From contig JAAYCN010000002.1 in NCBI GenBank assembly GCA_012729755.1, positions 1 through 37,856 of the forward strand: 37,856 nt of DNA, written 5' to 3'. Under the pieces are notes generated by a model. It worked only from the letters and a program-made list of their open reading frames with translations. It searched no databases and was not told where the DNA came from. This document shows, one piece after another, positions 25,536 through 31,450 of this stretch (the stretch's first letter is position 1; each line of letters starts with the position of its first letter). The DNA is from Chloroflexota bacterium. GTDB taxonomy: Bacteria; Chloroflexota; Anaerolineae; Anaerolineales; Anaerolineaceae. The translations under genes were made by a program, and so were the position numbers.

Positions 25536-26636
25536 TTAGACCGTGAACGATGTCGCACCCCGCTTTTTCTTAAACACCACCCACAAGACAAAAGGCGCCC
25601 CAAACAGAGAAGTGATCACATTAATCGGCAGCACGTATTGGGAACCAGGCAGCTGGGCGATCGCGTCCGCGACCAGCGCAGCCCCCGCGCCCAATAACGC
25701 CACCGCCGGCAGCAGCCATTTATGATCTGAGGTTTTAAACAGATTTCTGGAAACGTGCGGGATAGCCACGCCCAAAAAACCTATCGGTCCGCAGAAAGCC
25801 GTGGCGGTTCCAGCCAAGATTGAAGCGCTCAGCAGGACCCAAAAGCGTGTCCGAGCGATATTCAAGCCCAAAGTTCTTGCGTATTCTTCGCCAAGCAGCA
25901 GCGCGTTCAGCGATTTTGGCAAAAAGACGGCGATTAGCAATCCCAACAGGATTACCGGCAGCATCACCCTCATCTGGCTCCAGGTGACACCGGCGAAAGA
26001 TCCATAAGACCAGATGGTATACGCCTGAATACGTTCAGGGATGCTGAAATAGATTAATAGGCTGACCACTGCGCCGGTAGCGTGGCCAAACATCAGGCCT
26101 AAAATAAGCAATGTGGTTGGGTTTTTAATTCGCCTGCCCACCAATAAGATCATCCCCAAAACCAACCCAGCCCCCATCGAGGCGGCTATTGCCAGACTCA
26201 GATCACCAAACGTGCCCAATCCAGCCAACAGGTAGGCGCCTGTCGCCCCGATGGTTAGAATCGTCAGCGCCACTCCCAAAGCCGCGCCGGAATTGATACC
26301 TAAAATAAATGGGTCCGCCAGCGGATTTCGAAAAAGGGTTTGCATCTGTAAGCCGGAGACTGACAGCGCTGCTCCGACTAACATGGCTGTAAGCGCCTTA
26401 GTCAGCCTGAAATTCAACACGATAGATGTCCACGTGTCCCGTGCTGCAGGCTGACCAAATAATATTTTGATGACATCCGCCAGCGGTATCCTCACCGATC
26501 CCAGGCTGATGCTGACGACAAACAATACCGCGAGCCCAACCAACAGAAGAGCAAAGACGCGAATGGCAGACAACCTGTCTCGCTGCTGAGGCAGGTTGTT
26601 TCCAAGTAGTTCTGCGGCGGTGGGCTTTTTCTCCAT
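25536..26636 (-). CDS. btuC: Corrinoid ABC importer permease (FecCD family)
   Basis: A 366-residue permease with about ten membrane helices. Seen: FecCD features such as SISLGSVRIPLADVIKILFG, the block LRLTKALTAMLVGAALSVSGLQMQTLFRNPLADPFILGI (shortened: SGLQMQTLFRNPLADP), and GPIGFLGVAIPHVSRNLF near residue 285, which contains the conserved ATPase-contacting loop. It lies 3 nt after btuF and 8 nt before btuD. It forms the translocation path for the vitamin bound by BtuF. Confidence 0.92.
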   Translation of the reverse strand: MEKKPTAAELLGNNLPQQRDRLSAIRVFALLLVGLAVLFVVSISLGSVRIPLADVIKILFGQPAARDTWTSIVLNFRLTKALTAMLVGAALSVSGLQMQTLFRNPLADPFILGINSGAALGVALTILTIGATGAYLLAGLGTFGDLSLAIAASMGAGLVLGMILLVGRRIKNPTTLLILGLMFGHATGAVVSLLIYFSIPERIQAYTIWSYGSFAGVTWSQMRVMLPVILLGLLIAVFLPKSLNALLLGEEYARTLGLNIARTRFWVLLSASILAGTATAFCGPIGFLGVAIPHVSRNLFKTSDHKWLLPAVALLGAGAALVADAIAQLPGSQYVLPINVITSLFGAPFVLWVVFKKKRGATSFTV

Positions 26637-26639
26637 CCG

Positions 26640-27884
26640 CTATTTCAGCAATTGGTAATAATAGAGCTCATAGTCAGGCAGCAGATCAGGATAAAACACC
26701 TTGACAAGATCTTTCAAGACAACATCAGGCCTGGCAACACCGCTTTCAAAATAATCCGACCCGCCATTAGCGTTCGATCGGGCGTTATTGTTATAGACAT
26801 GGTCTGTTTTGAAAGCCTTAAACTCCGCATAGCGTGAGTCTAAGCCTAATAAACTGGCTTTATCAGCAGGAAAACCAACATTGATCCAGTAATCTGCGTC
26901 TTTACCTTTATCGAACACCACTTCAAAAGAGAGCGGCAAGGTCGAACCCTCCTGATCCGCGAACACATAATTCGCACCGGCATCTTTCATCAGATGGGCC
27001 GGGTAGCTCTGCGCACCAGGCACATACCAGGTACCCTGATAATCAGTATTGACGATCACTGTGACTCTCTCGTCCATTGATTCGGCCAGCTGTTTGGTTT
27101 GGTTATAAGCTGACACTACCTTTTCAAATTCAACCGCCGCGACATCTTCCTGATCATAAAAAGCGGCGATGAACTTGCCCCATTCAGCCCTGCCCAGCGG
27201 TGATTCTTCCAGATAATCAGCATTGATCACAACAGGCAAGTTAGCTTCAATCATTTTTGGATGGGAATCGTAGACCGATCCATAAGCATTGGTCATCACC
27301 ACGTCGGGGTTCAGCGCAACCAAAGTCTCAATGTCTGCGGTCGCTCCGCTGCCTACGACAGCGATCTCGCCAGAGGCTGCTCTGGACTGAATATCAGCGT
27401 TAAAAACATACGCGGGGTCATCGATGGCTGTTACCGTATTCAGCTTGTCAATCCACTCGAGAAAAGGATAATAGGTTGTGGACATCGCCACAAAGCTTTC
27501 AACCGGTGTTTCAATTGGCATGGCATTCCCAGCCTCATCTGGAACCGAAGCCCCACGCGGAATGAGCACGTAGCGAAAAGCCTGTTCAGCCCCGGCCCAG
27601 GGCTGCAGGACGGTCAACAGCTTATACCCTTCGCCATACTCAATTGAGAAGTTTTTGGCATAATCAACCGAAACATGTTCCGAGGTCAACGAAACGTCCC
27701 CGGTTAGTTTGGGTTCTGGCGTGACCTGAACTTCCGTCGCCGCTTCGGTTTCTTCGGGCGCGGTCGGACTCTCAGCAGGCGCCTCAATAGTCAGTTCGAC
27801 CTGCGCAGGTGGGGTCATGAGCGGCTGACAGGCAGCCGCCAGCAAGGAAAGTATGACACTAACTGCTAAAATTACTTTTTTCAT
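26640..27884 (-). CDS. btuF: Corrinoid-binding lipoprotein (BtuF-like)
   Basis: A 414-residue substrate-binding lipoprotein of the iron/B12 type III fold. Seen: signal peptide with lipobox SLLAAAC, a Thr/Glu/Pro linker (about 25-60), then FAMST-like periplasmic-binding sequence with GSGATADIETLVALNPDVVMTN (the classical NxEtxlaLkPDLVl block) and a second lobe with YQGTWYVPGAQSYPAHLMKDAGANYV. Start: ATG 27884 (MKKVILAV), with GAGGTGA just upstream; an upstream in-frame start at 27902 is rejected because it ignores that site. The riboswitch at 27972-28100 precedes it, so corrinoid is the likely cargo. Confidence 0.9.
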   Translation of the reverse strand: MKKVILAVSVILSLLAAACQPLMTPPAQVELTIEAPAESPTAPEETEAATEVQVTPEPKLTGDVSLTSEHVSVDYAKNFSIEYGEGYKLLTVLQPWAGAEQAFRYVLIPRGASVPDEAGNAMPIETPVESFVAMSTTYYPFLEWIDKLNTVTAIDDPAYVFNADIQSRAASGEIAVVGSGATADIETLVALNPDVVMTNAYGSVYDSHPKMIEANLPVVINADYLEESPLGRAEWGKFIAAFYDQEDVAAVEFEKVVSAYNQTKQLAESMDERVTVIVNTDYQGTWYVPGAQSYPAHLMKDAGANYVFADQEGSTLPLSFEVVFDKGKDADYWINVGFPADKASLLGLDSRYAEFKAFKTDHVYNNNARSNANGGSDYFESGVARPDVVLKDLVKVFYPDLLPDYELYYYQLLK

Positions 27885-27904
27885 CGTCACCTCGTTAAAC
27901 AATT

Positions 27905-27930
27905 AACCCGGGCTCGGTAAAGCACGGGTT
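27905..27930 (-). terminator. Hairpin in expression platform of the B12 riboswitch
   Basis: On the minus strand AACCCGTGCT (27930-27921) pairs with AGCCCGGGTT (27914-27905), one mismatch, 6-nt loop. It is followed by AATTGTTTAA and then, 5 nt on, the btuF Shine-Dalgarno. It could act as a terminator or as a switch that hides the ribosome site when cobalamin binds. Confidence 0.6.
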
Positions 27931-27971
27931 AGTGGGTGGCTAAACTGCCATTTCGACCCTCTTATACCGAG

Positions 27972-28100
27972 AAGGTTCTTGACTTCGCTTAAGTGAGGCA
28001 GGCTTCCTGACTTGTCTTGCGACCTACAGTTGCGGTACAGCGCTGGACTTTGACCAGCTTCCGCCTTTATTCCCTGACTTCCGGGCTTTGGGAGAACCTC
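27972..28100 (-). promoter_or_regulatory. Cobalamin riboswitch (B12 aptamer)
   Basis: On the minus strand the conserved core reads GGGAATAAAGGCGG..., then TACCGCAACTGTAGG and AGTCAGGAAGCCTGCCT, matching the cobalamin aptamer blocks. The P1 stem is AGGTTCT (from 28099) with AGAACCT (27979-27973). It lies between a good promoter and the btuF gene, and should repress btuFCD when corrinoid is plentiful. Confidence 0.93.
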
Positions 28101-28124
28101 ACAGCAAGTTAACGTACTGTTTTA

Positions 28125-28153
28125 AGCATAGCCGTGCTCAGGCATGGCGTCAA
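28125..28153 (-). promoter_or_regulatory. Promoter of the btuFCD operon
   Basis: Minus strand TTGACG (28153-28148), 17-nt spacer, TATGCT (28130-28125). Transcription would start near 28118, just before the riboswitch, giving a leader of about 235 nt to btuF. Confidence 0.8.
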
Positions 28154-28381
28154 GATCTATGTGCAGGGATGGGGTCGCAGAAAAACAGAATTCGCACCAA
28201 ACGCTCCTCTAAATGGTACGAACTGGCCTCTGGTTAACCTTCGTGGCATATGCAATGCTCAAAGAAAATTGCTCTTTGTATGGTGAATTTTCCAGCCTCT
28301 CATATTTAATTCTGATATGATATTTAGATTACACAGCTATTCATCCCAATATTAATTGAAGTGTCTGCGGGGCAATCGCAT
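28154..28381. other. Intergenic stretch between btu promoter and the island
   Basis: AT-rich sequence with no gene, repeat or clear terminator. It separates the btuFCD promoter from the left 27-bp repeat region. Confidence 0.4.
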
Positions 28382-28570
28382 CTAAATGAGCGACTTTAGC
28401 CAAACAAAATGCGTGTCTTTTAGTTTGATATCAGGTTTTCTCTTTGAGGAAGCGGGCTGGAGGGTAATTAAAGAGATGAAGTGAAAGATGAGAATGAGAA
28501 AAATAATAAATATTGGAATGGGGCAAGGCTCACGCATGCTATCGGCGTCGCTTCGCACCGCCTCCCGCAT
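28382..28570 (-). CDS. Doubtful 62-aa ORF with one membrane segment
   Basis: An ATG frame of 62 codons with a GGAAGGG 6 nt upstream. The product has one hydrophobic segment (IPIFIIFLILIFHFISLITL) and a basic tail. Its 3' third runs through the left 27-bp direct repeat, and its 5' part is palindromic GC-rich sequence (GCATGC/GCATGC). It could be a small membrane peptide, but the composition is just as consistent with non-coding DNA. Confidence 0.25.
   Translation of the reverse strand: MREAVRSDADSMREPCPIPIFIIFLILIFHFISLITLQPASSKRKPDIKLKDTHFVWLKSLI
28436..28462 (+). repeat. 27-bp direct repeat, left copy
   Basis: Begins TTTTCTCTTTGAGGAAGCGG and ends GCTGGAG. The identical 27 bp occur at 30444-30470 in the same orientation. 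Only the right copy continues into the dispersed repeat also found at 21672. This pattern suggests an att or target-site-like duplication around the 28.46-30.44 kb insert. Confidence 0.8.
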
Positions 28571-28591
28571 GCTACGCCCTTCCCCAACCCC

Positions 28592-28795
28592 CTACCCGTT
28601 TTGTGTTTCCTTCTCGCTGGTCTCATCCTTCAAACAACCTTGCCTCACCAGCCAATAAGTCACACCACGTTTATCATCAATCAATTGCCACATCCAATAA
28701 TCAACTTCATATAAAATCTTCTGAACCTCATTCCATTGCGCCTTACTCAATTCGTAAAAGGCTTTGATGTTGTCGGCGTCTCTTCCTATTATCAT
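28592..28795 (-). CDS. Small hypothetical protein, third gene of SOS-box operon
   Basis: A 67-residue soluble protein, MIIGRDADNIKAFYELSK onward, rich in aromatic and charged residues (QILYEVDYWMWQLIDDKRG). No known domain is recognised. The start is supported by AAAGAGG 7 nt upstream. It overlaps the HTH gene upstream by 53 nt in another frame. Base composition is AT-richer than the flanking operons. It is the last gene of the three-gene cluster. Function unknown. Confidence 0.6.
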   Translation of the reverse strand: MIIGRDADNIKAFYELSKAQWNEVQKILYEVDYWMWQLIDDKRGVTYWLVRQGCLKDETSEKETQNG

Positions 28796-29081
28796 GCACC
28801 AACCTCTTTACGCTCTCTTCATAATACTCTTGTTCTCTACCAATTGCGTTTTGATAATCATTCATCATTCCTTTGTAAAATAAATCAATGTAAATCAACA
28901 AAACAGATTTTTGATGATATTCGGCTTTCAGATAATTGAAATAATTCCCTACCGTCCGTTCAGTCACCCCCATTATCCGACCAATCTCTCTTCGCTTGCC
29001 TCCCCTTATCACCGCCAGCCACACAGCATAATACCGTCTGAACTCAATGATCCTTCCATTACTTCTTTTCGTTCTTGACAT
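28743..29081 (-). CDS. Small HTH protein, second gene of SOS-box operon
   Basis: A 112-residue basic protein. Seen: a helix-turn-helix at about residues 30-57 (RREIGRIMGVTERTVGNYFNYLK), preceded by a basic N-terminus (MSRTKRSNGR) and followed by a helical region (YEESVKRLVHDNRKRRRQHQSLL). The HTH with its GVTERTVGNY turn resembles phage terminase small subunits and transposase/replication HTH modules, by pattern only. ATG 29081 is preferred to 29114 because the longer start lies deep in the upstream gene. It overlaps that gene by 23 nt, consistent with coupled translation. Confidence 0.65.
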   Translation of the reverse strand: MSRTKRSNGRIIEFRRYYAVWLAVIRGGKRREIGRIMGVTERTVGNYFNYLKAEYHQKSVLLIYIDLFYKGMMNDYQNAIGREQEYYEESVKRLVHDNRKRRRQHQSLLRIE

Positions 29082-29334
29082 CCTGCCAAATCTTCCCTGC
29101 GTTCGCAATCCCAATCACCTTTGATAAATGATTGAAAGACAACAAATTCACACATTCCAACACATCAGCCATCAGAAAATTCAAATTAAATTTAGCCGGC
29201 TTATTATCCAGACTTCTCAAATTATTCGCGTCAGACATCATCTTATACAAATCTCTTAGCCTGCCTAAAGTCTGCTCACAATCCAACCTCTGTATCTCTT
29301 CCCCCTCGAACTCAATCAAATGAGAACCACCCAT
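29059..29334 (-). CDS. Small hypothetical protein, first gene of SOS-box operon
   Basis: A 91-residue acidic protein (MGGSHLIEFEGEEIQRLDCEQ onward, starting MGGSHLIEFEGEE), mainly helical, with no recognised domain. The frame is open to 29436, but that ATG lies inside the region of the predicted -10 box, so it cannot be the start. ATG 29334 has AAAGGA 5 nt upstream; ATG 29391 is an alternative without a good Shine-Dalgarno. It is first in the operon behind the SOS-box promoter, overlapping the HTH gene by 23 nt. Confidence 0.55.
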   Translation of the reverse strand: MGGSHLIEFEGEEIQRLDCEQTLGRLRDLYKMMSDANNLRSLDNKPAKFNLNFLMADVLECVNLLSFNHLSKVIGIANAGKIWQDVKNEKK

Positions 29335-29436
29335 ACCAATCCTTTCATTACTAAACACAAGACCCCTTTTTACTCGTTGAGCTTTCCTCATTCGGAAATA
29401 CTTCAACCATAAAAAGGAAATAAAAAGCCATCCCAT

Positions 29437-29465
29437 ATTATAGAACTGCTGTTCTATTTTGTCAT
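29437..29465 (-). promoter_or_regulatory. Promoter with embedded SOS (LexA) box
   Basis: Minus strand ATGACA (29465-29460), 17-nt spacer, TATAAT (29442-29437). The spacer contains GAAC-TGCT-GTTC (plus-strand 29443-29454) at the centre of the perfect dyad ATAGAAC-TGCT-GTTCTAT (29440-29457). GAAC-N4-GTTC is the LexA box of Gram-positives, and of Dehalococcoides among the Chloroflexota. Binding there would block RNA polymerase, so the operon is probably damage-induced. Confidence 0.75.
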
Positions 29466-29475
29466 CATTTCCGTG

Positions 29476-29481
29476 TATAAT
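29476..29481 (+). promoter_or_regulatory. Divergent -10 box
   Basis: TATAAT within CCGTGTATAATTC on the plus strand. It faces away from the operon. A transcript starting near 29488 would run about 70 nt to the terminator at 29529-29559. The -35 is poor (it overlaps the SOS dyad). Confidence 0.4.
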
Positions 29482-29528
29482 TCAATCAGATTCCCTCTTC
29501 AAGGTTGAGTGGTTGTCTATCAGAGGTA

Positions 29529-29559
29529 CAAAATAACCCCAGCTTTTGGGGTTATTTTG
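29529..29559. terminator. Strong hairpin terminator
   Basis: A perfect 12-bp stem CAAAATAACCCC (29529-29540) / GGGGTTATTTTG (29548-29559), 7-nt loop, with A/T-tracts at the stem base in both directions. It would insulate the SOS-box operon from minus-strand readthrough, and end any plus-strand transcript from 29476. Confidence 0.8.
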
Positions 29560-30335
29560 TTGATACCAAGCTCTGCCGGCTACATTCGCACCCTGCCAGC
29601 CGGCTGTATGCCAGCTTGAAAAACAGGCCGGCTACAACCTCCGCGAAAACATCGCCCTTCGTTCCGGCAAAACAGCCTACAACTCCGGGCTCATCGCTCC
29701 GGTTGCTTCACGCCGGCGGGATAGCCCCCTCCCCCCATTCCCCCCAACCCCCCCTACAACCCCCCGCACCCCCATTATGAACTTTGCTGTTGGGGGGACT
29801 TGGGGGGGCTATGGGGCTACCTTGCCACTCGTTTCACTCGCCTAACTTCGTTAGTGCTCGTTCACTCGCAGGCGAAAAAGAACAAAAATAGCACAAAAAA
29901 AATAAAAACAAATGCGCTCGCTTCGGGCTTGCGCTTCGCTCCCCCTCGACAAGCTCGGGGGTGTGCTACGCTCCAGCCCTCGCCAACCGCAAAAAGATAA
30001 AGACAATCCAGCTGACCAGACCACATTACCAATCGCCGGCTGGGTTTCGCCGGCAACGGCAAAAAAAGCCGTATGCCTCGCTCACCTCCAGCCGGCTATA
30101 TCCAGAAAAGATAAAAGATAAAAAGGTATTGAGCTTTCAGCTCAATGATTCCGGTTATTCGGGCAAAGCCCTCATAACCTCTACGCCCCCCGCCTCGCTC
30201 CCCGCCCCCCGACCGGGGGGCTCCCCCTTGCGGGCTTGCCGTTTCGCTCCCATGGGGGTCGCTCCAAAAGCCGGCAACCCCGCGCCACACCCCGCTTGGG
30301 CTTCGGAGTGCTCGGCTTCGCCTCGCCTCCGACCA
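29560..30335. other. Non-coding, palindrome- and C/G-run-rich tract
   Basis: No Shine-Dalgarno plus family-like reading frame was found in about 775 bp. The tract is built of short palindromes (CTAACTTCGTTAG; GCCCCCC-GACC-GGGGGGC at 30204-30221; CCCCC/GGGGG around GAGCTTGTCGA near 29941-29961) and of TTCGCT/TACGCT-type iterations. The long open frames here are low-complexity Pro/Arg/Ala strings and are not proteins. Confidence 0.6.
29725..29816. repeat. C-run and G-run cluster, potential quadruplexes
   Basis: Six C-runs of 5, 6, 6, 7, 6 and 5 (29725-29773) are followed, after 18 nt, by G-runs of 6, 7 and 4 (29792-29816). The complementary minus strand can form a G-quadruplex over the C-runs, and the plus strand can form one over the G-runs. 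C- and G-runs can also pair with each other. Confidence 0.7.
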
Positions 30336-30429
30336 TGATTTCCCCAGTGCCGGGCGCGGCCGGCACGACCCCGCCCCTGTTCGTCCAGCTCGCTACGCTC
30401 GCTGGACTGGGGGCGGGGTGGGGAAATCA
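30336..30429. other. Three-way-junction (Y-shaped) fold at the end of the island
   Basis: The outer stem TGATTTCCCC (30336-30345) / GGGGAAATCA (30420-30429) is perfect. It encloses two perfect hairpins: GTGCCGG/CCGGCAC (30347-30366) and a 10-bp ACCCCGCCCC/GGGGCGGGGT (30368-30419) topped by GTCCAGC/GCTGGAC. Only one nt is unpaired at each junction. The fold ends 14 nt before the right 27-bp direct repeat. Confidence 0.8.
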
Positions 30430-30443
30430 CAGGACGCCCAATT

Positions 30444-30470
30444 TTTTCTCTTTGAGGAAGCGGGCTGGAG
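30444..30470 (+). repeat. 27-bp direct repeat, right copy
   Basis: Identical to 28436-28462, beginning TTTTCTCTTTGAGGAAGCGG. Immediately downstream the sequence continues CGCAGCGAGATTGAAGAGG, similar to 21678-21699, so the right copy merges into an existing dispersed repeat and the left copy does not. Confidence 0.8.
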
Positions 30471-30524
30471 CGCAGCGAGATTGAAGAGGATGTTTGGGCG
30501 CGCTTGCTGAATTCGCGTTGCCCA

Positions 30525-30595
30525 GGATGTGTTGGGTTGCGCTCCTCCGAGAGATGAGGGTCAGCCAATGTCTCTGATTGCTCCACCTAACCTGC
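30525..30595 (+). repeat. Dispersed palindromic repeat, copy B
   Basis: Matches 32-99 (copy A) over its full length, beginning GGATGTGTTGGGTTGCGCTC and ending CTAACCTGC, with a 3-nt insertion (CTC) and a few changes. It lies in non-coding DNA next to the island. 30596-30763 hold no gene. Confidence 0.75.
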
Positions 30596-30763
30596 GTGTC
30601 GAGAAAGCCGGTCGGGTGAAATTCGACTGATAGAGGGTGTTTGGGTATGTTTGATAGCCTTGGCCATCTTTAACACTTACTTAAGAAAAGGCGAAAACAA
30701 GCCTCTCCCCGCAGGGCTTCGACCCAGGCATAACGACTTGTTTGCCTGAAAAATAAGATGTGA

Positions 30764-30792
30764 TTGTCCTGATTCGACTGGGCAGGTACAAT
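30764..30792 (+). promoter_or_regulatory. Promoter of peptidase-ABC operon, leaderless
   Basis: TTGTCC (30764-30769), 17-nt spacer, TACAAT (30787-30792). ATG 30800 follows after 7 nt, at the expected transcription start. No Shine-Dalgarno precedes it. Same geometry as the xseA promoter. Confidence 0.7.
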
Positions 30793-30799
30793 TAACACA

Positions 30800-31450
30800 A
30801 TGAAAAAAGCCATGATTAAATCATTTTCAGAGGCGGAACTTGCCAGCTTTCAAACTCTGCAACAAGGCAATGATTGTGCCCTGCATGCGATCTCGTCAGC
30901 GATCCGCTTGCTTACGGATACCTGTTACGTGCCAGCTGACTTAATCAAATTGGCTGATCGGCTCTGGTGGCAGGCTCGTTTCTACCGACTGTATCCAGGA
31001 GGAGGAATCTTCCCCCATATGCAGGTTGGCCTGCTTAATTATCTGATCAGGCGTGACCGCCTGCCACTCTCAGCGCGCCTCTTTCACCTCTCTCCCGAGA
31101 TCTTGCGTAACTTGCCGCATGACGACGATCTCGCCGCTCTGGTAACGGTTTATTGGCTGCCTAAACGCGCACCGGGGATTTTCCGCGGCAGCTCTGGCTT
31201 CAACTATAATGCGATGAACAACCTGAGCGGCCACACAATGCTCTTTTCGGCTTACAATCCGGATCACTACAGCGGTGATAAATGGCATACGCCATGGGGG
31301 TTCATTAACTCATGGATTGAGGGTGGCAGTGACCTGTTCTGGATGACAGACGAAGGTTTCAAAACATCATGGGGATTTCGAGCGCCGTGGATAGGCTATA
31401 ATGCAGCAGTAGTTATTTCGAAGTCAGACAGGAAGTTTCCCAAAGCATGA
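30800..31450 (+). CDS. Papain/C39-like cysteine peptidase
   Basis: A 216-residue protein with a papain-fold active-site pattern: LQQGNDCALHAISSAIRLL (Gln of the oxyanion hole, Cys26), SGHTMLFSAYNP (His145) and WGFINSW (Asn170, as in papain NSW). It has no signal peptide or transmembrane segment. Similar modules are the N-terminal C39 domains of peptidase-containing ABC transporters, which cut double-Gly leaders. The ATG overlaps none upstream; the stop overlaps the ATG of the ABC exporter by 4 nt (ATGA), so the pair is translationally coupled. No candidate precursor peptide is seen nearby. The specificity is unknown. Confidence 0.78.
   Translation: MKKAMIKSFSEAELASFQTLQQGNDCALHAISSAIRLLTDTCYVPADLIKLADRLWWQARFYRLYPGGGIFPHMQVGLLNYLIRRDRLPLSARLFHLSPEILRNLPHDDDLAALVTVYWLPKRAPGIFRGSSGFNYNAMNNLSGHTMLFSAYNPDHYSGDKWHTPWGFINSWIEGGSDLFWMTDEGFKTSWGFRAPWIGYNAAVVISKSDRKFPKA

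Noticed and set aside
29505-30338. Plus-strand frames of 91, 66, 69 and 125 codons
   Set aside because: They have no ribosome site and consist of Pro/Ala/Arg-rich sequence from C-runs and palindromes.
30155-30586. Minus-strand 143-codon and overlapping plus-strand open frames
   Set aside because: They are translations of palindromic GC-rich repeat DNA and of the three-way-junction fold; the products are low-complexity Arg/Gly/Pro strings.
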